From: Ipomoea triloba
Lineage: Eukaryota > Streptophyta > Magnoliopsida > Solanales > Convolvulaceae
Assembly (NCBI RefSeq): GCF_003576645.1
Contig: NC_044930.1
Coordinates: 26,113,110-26,177,109, forward strand
Length of the DNA stretch: 64,000 bases
Direction of reading: 5' to 3'
Position numbers and translations under genes: made by a program. Shown here piece by piece: positions 21,941-34,600 of the stretch. The notes under the pieces were generated by a model. That model ran no database searches and was not told where the DNA came from. It saw nothing but the letters and a program-made list of their open reading frames with translations. Position 1 is the stretch's first letter, and each line of letters begins with the position of its first letter.

Positions 21941-22031
21941 GTAAAACTTTACTTATTTTGGAATTTGATTTGCACCCTGCACACAAGAGAGAGCCTCCAA
22001 GCTATACAATTCAAACTCTCTCTAAAAGGGT

Positions 22032-22037
22032 AATACA

Positions 22038-22073
<36 letters not shown>

Positions 22074-22076
22074 TAC

Positions 22077-22136
<60 letters not shown>

Positions 22137-22137
22137 A
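22032..22137. repeat. Compound microsatellite (ATAC)n-(TA)n-(GT)n-(ATGT)n
   Basis: About nine ATAC units, a TA block, about 18 GT units and a short ATGT run. The whole can fold back because ATAC and GTAT, and TA with itself, are complementary. Confidence 0.95.
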
Positions 22138-22139
22138 GT

Positions 22140-23620
22140 GCAAATCTACTTCTCAGACCAATGTGGGACAAGTGCTTCTTCGTCCAAGCCTTTCCACCTT
22201 CATTTTCCAACTCAAATGGGTCTACTTTGAGAATCAATTTATCATTAACTCATTATCCGTTTTGAACGTACAATATATCAATTTCTTTGTCTCACTAAGA
22301 AGAACCCAAATCCACTTTGACGCGACTCAAATCGAAAGTAAACCTCACATATATTTGTAACACAAAATAGCCACTTAAATGTTTTTTCTTGCTAAAAAAA
22401 ATCAAATATTACAATCTAACCTATTTATATTACATGATTAACAAAGAAGCCCCCAGTTGTGGCAATAGGCTGGGATGGAAACAGCAAACTAACTCGCGGG
22501 TATTCACTTGAACCCTATCCTTACATGGATTTAGTTTTTTTGAGTGATGGTGGGTGGTTGTGGAATGTGAATTTTTAAAAATTAAACTCGTAGCATGACA
22601 GGTTGAATATAAATTTTTAGATACACAATCAGTATAGAATCTCAATGATCCACCATGATGATGATGTTGTTGTTGTATAATACGTTTGTTTATGTTGGGA
22701 GGCAGCTTGGAGAGTCGAGTCCACAATCCTATCATCGAAACGTGGAACTGACTATTACGCAAGTATAAAAAAAAAATAAAGTTATGTTTTTCCGACTAGT
22801 TATAATTTTTAGCGTAGTGACGTGGTGAGCGTTTGATCTTGACAAGTGGTATCAAAGTATGTCACGAATTTGAATTCCATTCAAATCTCATTGGGAAGGG
22901 AGATCCTAACAATATATTTATATAGTTAATTAATAGTAAATTATGTACTAGTAACTATTTTTAAAAAAGTTTACAAGCTAAGAACTATAAGAGCATCACC
23001 ACCTTGGGTTTATATGGGGTTCATGTAAGAGTTTTAGCCAACATGGCAAGTGAGAAGGGAGGAGAGAGAGGGTGGGAAGAGCTTCTGCAAGAATGGAGAT
23101 CATTACAGGAAATGGGCCCCACTGAAAATAAGCTTCAGCCGCATCACGCACGCGTGATGGGCATTTACTGCGCCCGTTGCGCGCCTGGCTTTCTTTCTTT
23201 TTTTTTTTTTTTTTATAAAAGTTATATATTTTTTTCCTCCCATCCCATTTTCTCTTTTCTAAACACACATACAAAAACTCCTAAAAATCGCGAAAAAACT
23301 CCATTGATAAGGATGCTCTAAGTCACAATAAAAGTTTCCTTTTAGTAGTAATTAGTAAATAGATACGTTTATTTGATAAAAATGAATAATTTAGTTATTA
23401 TATTAAAATATTTTTATTAAGCTAAGTCATGTTATAATATAATTATTAAATTTTATTATGTGTAAATAATTTAAATTTTATTACTTTCTTTATTACTTTT
23501 TTAATAAAATAAAGCGTGGTGAATACTCGAGTCTAATGCAACGATATGAGTTTTAAAAAAGTTCATTCATTGCAAATGGAAATTATATGAGGGTAAAAAA
23601 AGTATAACTGTATAAGAGTA
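22140..23620. other. Intergenic stretch, no gene recognised
   Basis: The stretch 23000-23215 is less AT-rich and has an open frame, but no start context, splice pattern or family match. It looks like an eroded repeat; I make no call. Confidence 0.4.
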
Positions 23621-23622
23621 AA

Positions 23623-23802
23623 TTGAGTGGTGGTCTAGTGGATGTATAGTAGTTACTTCCGATCTATTATAATCTCTGTGTATGTAATATTGTAATGGCA
23701 ACATTCCTACTGACCCTAATGGCTCAACCTTTACTTAATTAGCCACTTACATTGAGATCGAGGTTGGTGCATTCGTATAGTATTATCTTGTAACTTGCTT
23801 TT

Positions 23803-23835
<33 letters not shown>

Positions 23836-23840
23836 CACCT
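23623..23840 (+). mobile_element. Possible tRNA-derived SINE ending in (AAT)n
   Basis: GAGTGGTGGTCTAGTGGATG resembles the box A region of the copy at 15974. The body of about 170 bp ends with TTTTT and about nine AAT units (23807-23835). Box B is weak. Confidence 0.4.
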
Positions 23841-23949
23841 CTTAATCGTAAGCTAAGTTTGCATTACTAGTTCCATATTATCATTATTTTAAAAATTTAG
23901 TACACTTTAATATTATGGTGAGTATATTTACCCTATTATGAACATTAAT

Positions 23950-24120
23950 GAACGTGTAATTTTACATTATTCAGTAAGATGTATGAGACTATTTTGTATG
24001 AGACATGTAATACATTTTAGTTAAAATATAATATTGTAATATATTTTTATGGATTTATAAAAAGTATTATATTTTAATTAAAAAATAAGACACATATTAT
24101 GTGAGGCAATCTCATGCAAA
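23950..24120. mobile_element. Foldback MITE, diverged member
   Basis: A left TGAGACTATTTTGTATGAGA phrase and right TATGTGAGGCAATCTCATGC phrase flank an inner inverted pair built of TAATACATTTTAGTTAAAA and TTTTAATTAAAAAATAAGA. It resembles the elements at 17418 and 57843. Confidence 0.4.
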
Positions 24121-25447
24121 GCTTATCCATCCAACAATATTTGTATATTTATGTCATTTTCATTTTATCATTGCGTCGTTTTCATTTGATTTATCTAATA
24201 AAACAATGATGGAGTGTATGCATAAAACACTTATAAATAAAAATGGAATTCTTTATGGGAGAATAGATAAATGCCAAACATTCTTATTCTAGAAAGCACA
24301 ATATATGGCGTTGGAGCTACATATAATAATTCTTATTACAAGTTTGAACTCAAAACGTAAGAGTTCTTCATAAAGACGGGTAAAAAAAGTAAATTACAAT
24401 AAGGCTAAATTCATAACTTAATTTTTTTTTTCGTCTCTTTTTGGTCATTAATAAAATTTGAACACTACAAGCTATATGGTTATTAACAAAGCGAACTTAT
24501 TTTGCATTGGTCGATTAATCAATTGAACTGTGCTTAGGATGGAGCCACAAAATTCTTGATTACACTAGTTCGGGGTAAATATTGTCATGTTTAATTTGAG
24601 TGTTTGAAATTATAACAAAAACAAATGATATAATTAATGATATAATTACGCAGAATGATTTGAAATTAAAAGGGGGAAAAATGTTTCCTCATAAGTCAAT
24701 TGAGTGGGTAAAATAAGTAGATGAGCAGTAGCATATGTTAAGTGAATGGGTGGATAAGAAGTAGGTGTTTTTGACTAATTTTATTACAGTTTATTTCTGT
24801 GAAATTTTTAAAATTATAATTTTATTTTAGAAAAGAGAAAAAAAAATATAATAAGTAGTTACATTACTATCAAATCACACTGCAAATTTTACATGTGTTA
24901 ATCGGTTATAATAATATACGTATTATTATATATATTAAATAATGTTTTCTGAAATAGACATCGAGAGCGAAATAGTAGGAATACAAAACAACCTCAAATC
25001 ATTTGGTCGGTAGGTATGCCTTTTAGGTATAAGGTTGAAGCCCTTGGTTAGTTCGAAGTAAGTACTGTTTGTTAATGTCAATTCTATGTTAGAAAATGTG
25101 TGCATATATGAAAATGAGAGGGTTGAAAGGGTCAAAATTAAGGCTGGGAAGACATTTGCACTCTTTCTTTCATGCATGGCAACACCTATTTATATATATA
25201 GTTGAATAAACAAGAAGCAAATTCCAATCTGCAAACCAACTGTCTTCGTAACTAGGCGATTTAGACCACTCCTACTTAAGTCCACGACACATTTTTATTT
25301 TAAATTATTTTTAGATTTAAGTCTCACCATATTTAAATTGATAAGTCGATGACAAAACTGATTAAAAGACAAAACATTTTCAAACTATTTGGTTGTCTAG
25401 TTATAGGATTCACCATGCCTGTAAGCATTATGAATTCAAAGACCCAG
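24121..25447. other. AT-rich intergenic stretch, nothing recognised
   Basis: No conserved reading frame, RNA gene or structured repeat seen. Confidence 0.5.
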
Positions 25448-25758
25448 TTTGAAAACATAGTTAGCTTATAAGTCAATTTTAGCTTATTTGACCACTATTA
25501 CCTTTTGACTTGGCTAAATAGCCAATATATGTGTTTGATTAATTAGCTTTTTGTAACAACTTGTCGCTCCAAAACGCTAAAATTCAAAAAGCTACTCAAA
25601 GCAGTTTTTTTCGATCAGTTTTTTGATAAAGTCATTTTACATGTAATCAACTAATAGTTAATTTACCAAACATCTTTCTACAAGTACAATCAGCTAATAC
25701 TATCCACTAGTCAAACTCACTAACCCAATCAGCTAACATCTAATTACCAAACACCCCC
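25448..25758 (-). mobile_element. TIR-type MITE, copy 1 of 3
   Basis: Read on the minus strand it starts GGGGGTGTTTGGTAATTAG and contains TTAGCTGATTG, AAAATGACTTTATC and AGCCAAGTCAAA in the same order as the copies at 55827 and 62520. It ends near AAACATAG-like sequence, giving short inverted ends around GTTTGG. No transposase; probably mobilised in trans. Confidence 0.65.
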
Positions 25759-26411
25759 AGACTTTGGGAATCATATCTAAAGAAATTAGTCAAAAACTAA
25801 AGGGAGCACAAATAAGTGAACTAATTATGCTAGTACTAGGTACCTCGACCCATAAAAGTGTACATATTACATATATGTATACATGCATTCTACTCCTAGC
25901 TAGTGATGAGGTGTATCATGCATGTATGTGTGCTTTGATTGGTTGTGAATTCGATTAATTTTATATTGATTAAAGCATGAACACCATGTCTTGCTTTGCA
26001 GAAGGCAAAGTTAGGTACACTTTAGTTAGTTGTTTAAATGTTTCTTTGGTCCATGCAATGGGCAGTTCACATATTAGGTTTGAGATCCATGTCATCACAT
26101 CATCTCTGCATGGATCTTCAGTACATTTTTCTTACAACCTTAATGGACAACGTTGCTGGTTTTGAGTGGGTGGTAATGAATGATCCAAGAAGGACAGCAG
26201 GAATATGCATGATGAACTGAGATAGGCCCAATTTATTGAACAATAATGTAATCTTTAAATGCCCAAGTTTGAATGAAGGTAGCTAGCTAGGACTTAGGAG
26301 ATTGAGTTGGGCTAGAATGGCTAAAAAAAAATTTGGGGTCTAATTTTATAATACTCCTATTTAACAATAATTTTAATTTCAAATTCCACATCTTGCCTCT
26401 CATTATATATC
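25759..26411. other. Intergenic stretch, no gene recognised
   Basis: Short open frames occur at 25977-26220 but have no family resemblance, and nothing marks them as exons. Confidence 0.4.
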
Positions 26412-26597
26412 AATAGTTATACCATGAACACAGGTCTACCTTACAAGGTGGATCTGTGTCCATTTACATACTGAATGTTCACAATTTATATACTGAATGT
26501 TCACAATTTGTGAACATTCAGTATATAAATTGTGAACATTCAATATGTAAATTGTGTATATTTGGACCCGCCATCTGGGTCTACAGAATAATTTGCC
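26412..26597. mobile_element. Foldback MITE with a near-perfect palindromic core
   Basis: Outer arms hold TTATACCATGAACACAGGTC on the left and, reverse-complemented, GGGCAAATTATTCTGTAGACC on the right. The core 26462-26552 is an inverted repeat of 45-bp arms with one mismatch around a single T. A relative with the same ends lies at about 53990-54249. Confidence 0.65.
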
Positions 26598-29500
26598 CAT
26601 TATATATATACAAATATAGAACCTTAAATATAGTCAAAACTCATTCCTGAATGAGTCGACGAGTCACATGCAGTCACGTACTCTGGACCCTTCTTGACAC
26701 TAAATAGCCCGTTTTTCCTTTTAGCTGTTCTTATTTTGGATAACTTTTATTCAAATCAAGATCTTAACTCCATTACAAAAGCTAGCTTAAGAGTGGAGGT
26801 TTGACCCCAACTTAAGTATCACTTTATAATATGTTAAAGAGATTGTATCATTATAACTTTATGAAAATCATGTGTTTTGCACGTATATGTCATATGGAAT
26901 TGGTGAGCTGCAAGTAATAACATTAGTTCATGTAGACATGTAGTCACATGTAACTGGAAAATGTCTTATTTAGTGAAGTACAAGAAACTCGAACAGCAAC
27001 ATTAAAACAAAACACTACATTGTCAAGCTAAGGCAAAATTCATGCCTTTTCTTTAACAAAATACTGTCTGTTTTTAAAGTAGGACTAGAACATGTCTTCA
27101 AACGAAAAAGTGTAGGTGAAAAAATTGATATCATCTTTTATCAAGATATATCACATCTTTTTTTTTCTTTTTTTTTTTTTTTGCAAAAGATATATCACAT
27201 CGTAATTTCATCATCTTCGTCCGACATATCATGACGATTTCTTTTTTAACGTAACCTTTCCCGTAGCTCTATTTTTCTACTCCACTCTATAACGTAACCC
27301 AACTAGCCAACACTTCTTGACTTTTTAAATAAGTTCCATAAAAGAAAAATACCATACACAATCTAATTGGAATTTAAAATTAAGTCTATTGTCGGTCGAA
27401 ATTTTATGTTACGTTTACTTCATTTTTTCAGTTCTTTTCTCCAGTTTTTCATTCTCCTTTCAATATTTTTCAAATTGAAGAAATGTACAAATAAATGTAT
27501 TCTCTACTTTTAAAAAAAAACTAGTTTCTTTTATATATATATAGACCATTCATATCCATGACCCCTTTTAAGAATGTGGATAGCATTCAATACCACATCT
27601 TTAAAAATATATATAAAAATAAAACAATGTTTGAAAGCTTACAAATTTTCTAAGCTTTTGCACACTATTCTGTGTAAGTATTTTAATTTCTACCTTTTGT
27701 ATTTTCATTTTTAATAATAAATTTAAATTTAAATATTGTTATTATATTATATTTTGAATATGAGTAGAAATTGTAAAGAGGTAAAGAAAATAGTAGCTAG
27801 TGAAGTGTAAATATACAAATATCACATTAAAATTAATTTTTTAAAGTAAGAGGGTATTGCAAAGCTGCTGAGCAAATATCCAACGATTCCGATGCAAAAA
27901 CTTTAACCAATAAGCACCCAATACTTCTTGATTAGTTGACCCTATTTTCAATCTTGACCCCCAATTGTCAATTCAAATAACCACTTTCTTTGACTTACAT
28001 GTCACTTTAGTCCCTTTCAGACAAAATGAGCTGAGCGCCTGAGCCAAATACTTTAATTTTATATTTAATTACTTTCTCTTTTTTGAACAAATAAAATGCA
28101 TGTATGCTTTGGCCTTTGTCTTCAAAAGCAGAATGATAAAGCAACATAAGACAAGAAAGTGTTTTCTCGAGTGAAAATGGGTAAGGTGAAATCTGCCATT
28201 AAAGAGGTCTCCAAGCTGGAATATAGTGATGACTTGTTTCCATACCTCCATGTGCAATCATCAAGAACCTCAAATAATTGAATCTTTTAAAGCTCAGGCA
28301 ATTTAGTGCTGCACCGTTTATTAAGGTGAAGTGTCATTAATAATTGTTTCTGTTTTTGGTTCTTTGAAGACTATATAGGATCACAGCTAATTTCGAGCAA
28401 CCCTAACCTATATAAGTTAGTCAAAGTGTAAAACAATTTGTTCGGTAATTATAAAATTTTAAATTTAATTATTCTTAATTCTTATGATATGTTTATTAAT
28501 TATTTTATTTGAGCTCATCATTTATGGACTTCACCTAAAATCCATATTCGAGTAGTGGTTATAGACTTTAATCTCTTGTAAATTAAAAAGATCACAACTA
28601 ATCTTTTATCACGTCGTAGTCGTGATAACGTAAGACGTCTCATCCATCACCAGTGTTTCATTAAACGCGTTGCATTCATTATGCGTAAGTTGAGTAATTT
28701 TAAGATTGACAATTATTAGGATTGAAATATTTTAACAAGAGCAATTGAGAGATTAAAATTTTATTTTCCTCTCAATTGAATTATGAAAATCATAAATATT
28801 GTAACAAGTTTGACTCTTAATAAGCTTATAAGGCAACATGATGACTGACCTAATAATCATAATAGTAAACTTAATTTCTCATGACTAGGACTAGTTTTCT
28901 AAATGGCCGTTCCAAAATTAGAATTACCAGGTGACTAGCTTCTTAGACTACAACAATTGGAGTAGCCAATTTAAGTCTGTACAACGGTTAACATAGGTTA
29001 CATTGTCATAGTTGTGGCGCTAGTTGATCGATTAACCGCAATAATCAGTCAAAGAATGTCAAGTTAACTCATTTGCAATGTGTCATCATGGTATAGACAT
29101 CTTGAGATCCAATAAAAATAGACATTCAACGCTACATTATATTTTGAATAATCTCACATACATCTCATTTACTAGTTGAGCCCTTTACATTATAGATATT
29201 GCTAGAGGGACTAAAAATTTCACCAAAATTCTTTTTACCATTTGGTATGACATTGCAGTGTAACTCTTTTTATTCATTGATTATCATGAATTAAAAGAGA
29301 GAGAAGAAAAAGTGATCTTGACTCGTGTCTAAGCAATGAGTTCATTCGCTTGCTAGGACCGACTATCCTTTTTGTTTTGTTCTTGTTTGTTTATTTCTTT
29401 TTTTATTTTTTTATTTTTTATTTTTAACCTTTTTTTTTTCTTCCACATGGCCTAACAAAAATTCAAAAAAATAAAAAATAAAAAAATTTGAACCATTAGT

Positions 29501-29760
29501 CTTACTCTAGTGCCTATGTTGTATATCAATATAATATGAATATACTATCTACTCACACATACTCCTAAGTCCTACCTCTAATCTAATTTTCACTATCAAC
29601 TCCATATCTCCATTTCATATAGTCTTATCTCTAACTGGTTAATTTTTTATTTTTTTTTAGAAAAGTAAAGAAAAAAAAAGTATGTCCCCATAACCAATAT
29701 TGATCAACTGTATCGGTAATTCTCACACTTTATTTCTTTTATAATTAAAATTGATGGCGA
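26598..29760. other. AT-rich intergenic stretch, nothing recognised
   Basis: About 3.2 kb of AT-rich DNA. No exon-like run, RNA gene or element ends could be supported on either strand. Confidence 0.5.
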
Positions 29761-29867
29761 CATGGAATCACGGAGACATTTTATTAGGAAAGACATGACC
29801 CAATGGGGTGAAAGAGAATGGTGGCTCAAGAAAGAATAATTCATGATGAACTAGCAAGGTGGAAGGT

Positions 29868-30290
29868 AGGATGGCCCAACCTACCTCCTCTGGCCATAGT
29901 GTCACCGCCTGCCTATCACTTCCTTTGACCATGGTGTGGCCACCTGCGGGCCTAGCTACCTCCTCCAACCAAGGCGTGGCTGCCAGCCAATCTACTACGA
30001 CCATGGCTTGACCGCCCGCTAGCCTCCTCCGGCTATGGCGTGGCGCCCTGCCGACCTCCTTCAACCATGGAGATACCGCACGCTGACCTCTTTTGGCCAT
30101 GGCATGCCCGTCCACGAACCTCCTCTGGCCAAGGCATGGCCACCCGCCTATCTCCTCTGACATTGACGTGGCTGCCCACCAACATCCTCTAGCCTCCTTC
30201 GCCCATGGTGTGGCCGCCCGCTTGCCTCTTCCGGCGATGGCGTGGCCACTTGCCTACATCCTCTAGCCATGGCACCGCCGATGGGTAAAA
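29868..30290. repeat. GC-rich degenerate minisatellite (about 33-36 bp units)
   Basis: Variants of GGCCATGGCGTGGCCGCCCG followed by CCTACCTCCTC recur about twelve times. The base composition is sharply different from the AT-rich surroundings. A minus-strand frame of 131 codons covers most of it, but it only translates the repeat; I do not call it a gene. Confidence 0.75.
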
Positions 30291-30353
30291 ATAAAATCCA
30301 AATATATTTATAAAATCAACGAATCCACGTTTTTAACATTTAAAATATTTGTC

Positions 30354-30590
30354 ACGAAAGGGGTGACCAAGTGTATGAAACACGATTATCGTACTTGAAA
30401 GTCACGAGTTATATTATTTTCAATACAACAAAACCATCTTAGTCAAACCCGTCGCACAGAGCCTTCCTAGTGCGGTTTACCTCTCTTATATGATTTGCGG
30501 ACTATTACACATGAGTGCTTTATCCAATGTATATCCTTAGCTTTTAGGTAGTGACTGCGAGTTTCTGTTGTGACCTAAAAAAACATTTAA
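30354..30590 (+). mobile_element. SINE-like repeat
   Basis: GGGGTGACCAAGTGTATG resembles a box A region; the 3' part (GGACTATTACACATG, TTATCCAATGTATATCC, GTAGTGACTGCGAG, TTGTGACC then A-rich) matches the truncated copy at 20040. A further box A-like start (GGAGTGGCCAAGTGAGTG) is at about 59427. Box B is eroded. Confidence 0.45.
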
Positions 30591-31360
30591 AATATCTAAA
30601 ATTTTACTGTCCCAGTTGAGCTTTAAAATTAAACTCCACTCAGCAAATCATAAGCTTTTAAATTATTTTTTTTCCTGAATTTAGGGTGAGCTTTAAATGC
30701 AAAAGAAAAATTGAAATATAAAGTGAGGAACTGATCGAGGATATCTAGAAGACTAGCTAGAATGCAAGTCCTGGGCTAGTTCAAAATGAATGTACACAGT
30801 ACATATAGCATTATGAAACCTACTGATAATTAATTAATTATTCTCAATCTTCTTTTTCATGGATTCCCATTTGTATAGTAATTATTATTATCAGAGAAAA
30901 TAGCACTTTTGACTCTTAAATTGTTTCACTCTTGAAAATTTGGTCCCTATAAGTTAACATATGTGATTATTTTTTATTATTTATAATTAATATTCACTAT
31001 TAACAATAATGTTACAATAGGGAGTTTGAAACTTTAATCATGAATATTAATTCTAAATGACAAAATTAACCTTATAAAAAAAATTTGCTAATGAAATTTG
31101 ATAATTATATAACAACAAACTAAAAGTGCAATATATAACCACTCTTCTCATTATAAATTAATCAAATTAAGCTGTGCGGAAATCCCAATAAACTTTTGGT
31201 GGGAATCTGGGGTCAAATGAATAGGTTTACTTTCTTATGTTTTCCCAACCGTTTTAACTACTTCCAATTTCATACTTTTACACTATTCTTTTTCCATAGC
31301 TAAATCCAACCTAAATTCCCAACTGTTTCATCTACCCTTCTCCCTTTTGTTCCTTGTCAA
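30591..31360. other. AT-rich DNA upstream of the transporter gene
   Basis: No gene seen. This includes the likely promoter of the ABCG gene, without a clear TATA box at a defensible distance. Confidence 0.4.
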
Positions 31361-31375
31361 GAAATTTCAGTGTAC

Positions 31376-31401
31376 AGAGAGATAGAGAGAGAGAGAGAGG
31401 T
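31376..31401. repeat. (GA)n tract upstream of the transporter start
   Basis: A GAGAGATAGAGAGAGAGAGA run lies about 230 bp before the ATG. GA tracts are frequent in plant promoters and 5' UTRs and can bind BPC-type factors; function here is inference. Confidence 0.6.
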
Positions 31402-31626
31402 GTGGGAGGGTAATGAATAGTGAAAAGAGCCAATAAATGAAATCCCATAATTTCAATGGCCTTCAAAGTTGTTGAATGTACACATCCAACAACAGCACCC
31501 ACCCAGCCAATACATTTAAAAAAAAAAAAAAATTGGTTTCTACTTTAGTACTTAACATTAACCAAAAACAAGGCCAACTGAGGTATATGAAAGGCCTGGT
31601 TTCCACTCTCTCCACTGCACACCACA

Positions 31627-34600
31627 ATGTGGAGTCCCAAAGAAATCATGTTTTCAAGAATTGCCCAGAGTGGTGGGTGCAGTGATGAGGAGGCACTCAT
31701 CAAGGCTGCCCTGCAGAGGTCTCCCACCGTCTTTCGTGCCCGTAATTCGGTCTTTATTGGCCAGGATGGAGAGGTCTCTGTGCTGGATGTTGGGAAGCTC
31801 AAAGAGCAGGAACAGGAGCAGGTGTTGGAGAAGATGGTTGCTGCAATTGATGAGGATACCGAGCTGTTCTTCCGAAGAGTTAGGCAGAGATTTGAGGCGT
31901 AAGTTGAAGTTTATTTGTAAATTGTAAATTGTAAATGCAGTGATTAGAGCACATGAATGTTGTTGTCCTAGTAGTTTATACTCTCTCTGTTGTAACTTGT
32001 AAGCTATTATTTGCAGGGTTGATTTAGAGTTTCCAAAGGTTGAAGTTCGGTTTCAAGATCTTAAGGTGGATGCATTTGTCCATGAAGGGAGTAGAGCCTT
32101 GCCAACAATCCCCAATTTCATATTCAACATGACAGAGGTAGTGTAGATTAGATTTGCAGATACATACATATATATAAAGTTTCCATCTTTTAGGACTTTT
32201 CTGACAACATTGTGTCTGACAAAAAGGCATTCTTGAGAAAGTTGAGGATGTTTCCCAGCCGGAGGAAGCGGTTGTCTGTCCTAAATAACATCAGTGGCAT
32301 TCTAAGGCCTTCAAGGTAGACTTTCATGACCTTTAACAAACAAGTCCCCCTCTTTCAATTGTTACTTAAAAGTTAAAACAGCTGTGTCTCAGGCTGACTC
32401 TTCTTCTCGGCCCTCCAAGCTCTGGGAAGACTACATTGCTTTTGGCTCTTGCCGGGCGCCTTGGGCCTGGTTTGAAGGTACCACACTAAAAAATTGAATC
32501 CAATCAATTAGCCAGTCTAACTCATGACCTTATAAACCAATATGTTCTCTCTTATATTTGCAACGTGGGACTTTTAACATGGTTTAATTACATTGAAGAT
32601 GTCGGGGAAGATTACATACAATGGGCACAATCTGAATGAGTTTGTGCCTCAGAGAACGTCTGCATATGTCAGCCAGCGCGATTGGCACATTGCAGAGATG
32701 ACTGTAAGGGAGACAATGGAGTTCTCTGGACTTTGTCAGGGCAATGGCTTTAAGCATGGTAAGTTGTTGTTGCATCATATCCTTCTGTGTGTTATATGAA
32801 TTGTTTTTCGATTTCACACTGAGCAGTTGAAATTTTGGTTCAGATTTGCTCATTGAACTTTTGAGAAGAGAGAAGAGTGCTGGAATAACCCCTGATCCTG
32901 ATCTTGATATGTTTATTAAGGTACATCCTTGTATCAGGATTTTTCTTTTTTTTTTTGTGTTTCATTAATTCTTGTTCTTGTCTGGATGTTAAAGTAATTG
33001 GTTTCTCCTAGGCAGTAGCACTTGGAGAGCAGACAAGTACTGTTGTGGATTACTTATTAAAGGTATGCTAATAAGACAATTACCTATGTTTTGTCTCCTT
33101 AAGTTTATGTTTTTTCCTGGACATTTTTTTTATGTCCTTCTGAAATATCTGCAAAGATTTTAGGATTGGATATTTGCGCGAATACATTAGTGGGAGATGA
33201 AATGCTAAAAGGGATCTCAGGGGGGCAGAAGAAGCGTCTTACAACAGGTTCTTGCCTGCCTTTTTAGCAGAATTTTTAGCAGAAATCTTTGTCTGTTTAG
33301 GTTGCTGAAGTTTGCTGAAAACTCTCTGCAGGTGAATTGCTAGTGGGAAACTCGAGGGTGCTGTTAATGGATGAGATTTCGACTGGCCTTGATAGCTCGA
33401 CTACCTATCAAATCATCAAGTATCTAAAGCATTCGACTCATGCTTTCAGCGGGACTACATTGGTTTCTCTGTTGCAGCCTGATCCCGAAACTTACAGCCT
33501 GTTCGACGATGTGATTCTGCTTAGTGAAGGGCAGATAGTGTATCAGGGACCGCGTGAAAGTGCTCTCGATTTCTTCTTGTTTATGGGTTTTAGATGCCCT
33601 CCTAGAAAAAATGTTGCTGATTTTCTGCAAGAGGTCTGGATTTGGAGTTTCGGGTTTCTTTCTAATACGATGGTGATCAATTCTCCAAGAATTTTGAATT
33701 GCTTACATCTTTATACGTATTTGCAGATTACATCTGAGAAGGATCAAGGGCAGTATTGGTTCCTTAATAGCCAGTACAGCTATGTACCTACGTCGAAATT
33801 TGTGGAGAGCTTTCAGTCCTTCCATGTTGGTAACTCTCTGGCAAATGATCTGTCGATTCCTTTCGACAAGAGTTGCAGTCACCCAGCAGCTTTGTCGGCT
33901 AGAACGTATGGGGTGAAACGGGCCGAGCTTCTAAAGATTGGTTTCCAATGGCAGATGCTACTGCTGAAGCGAAACGCGTTTGTTCTTGTTTTCAAGTTCA
34001 CCCAGGCAGATCCTTTTCCCCATTTTATTCTATTCACTCTAGCTAGTCTAATTTTTATAGTTCTGACAGAGAATTGTTTATTTTCCAGCTTCTTTTGATC
34101 ATTCTGATCATGATGAGTGTGTTCTTTCGGTCCACAATGCATCACAATAGTCTGGAAGATGGAGCTGTGTATCTCGGTGCACTTTACTTTGCGATTCTTA
34201 TGGTTCTCTTCAATGGCTTTTTGGAGGTTCCTATGATAATAGCCAAGCTTCCAGTCCTTTATAAGCACAGAGATTTACGGCTCTACCCGTGTTGGGCATT
34301 TACGATTCCCTCTTGGATTGTGAGTATTCCCACTTCACTTGCAGAATCCATAATATGGGTTGCAGCCACATATTATGTAGTCGGGTTTGATCCTCAAATA
34401 ACAAGGTACCCTTTTTACGTTTTTATCTGAAATTAGGTTCCATGTTCTCTTGTCTGTTCTAAGTTTCGATGAAAATTAATTTCCTTTGTTTAACCATTTC
34501 AGGTGCCTCAAGCAGTTCCTTTTGTATCTCTCCTTGCACCAGATGTCAATAGGCCTTTTTCGCGTGATGGCCTCATTAGGCCGGAACATGGTAGTTGCCA

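Noticed and set aside
23004..23321. Overlapping frames on both strands suggesting a gene
   Set aside because: Mutually antisense frames ending in poly-T/poly-A translation, without domain or splice sites.
29768..30163. A 131-codon minus-strand gene
   Set aside because: It only translates the GC-rich minisatellite, with no domain and no splice or start context.
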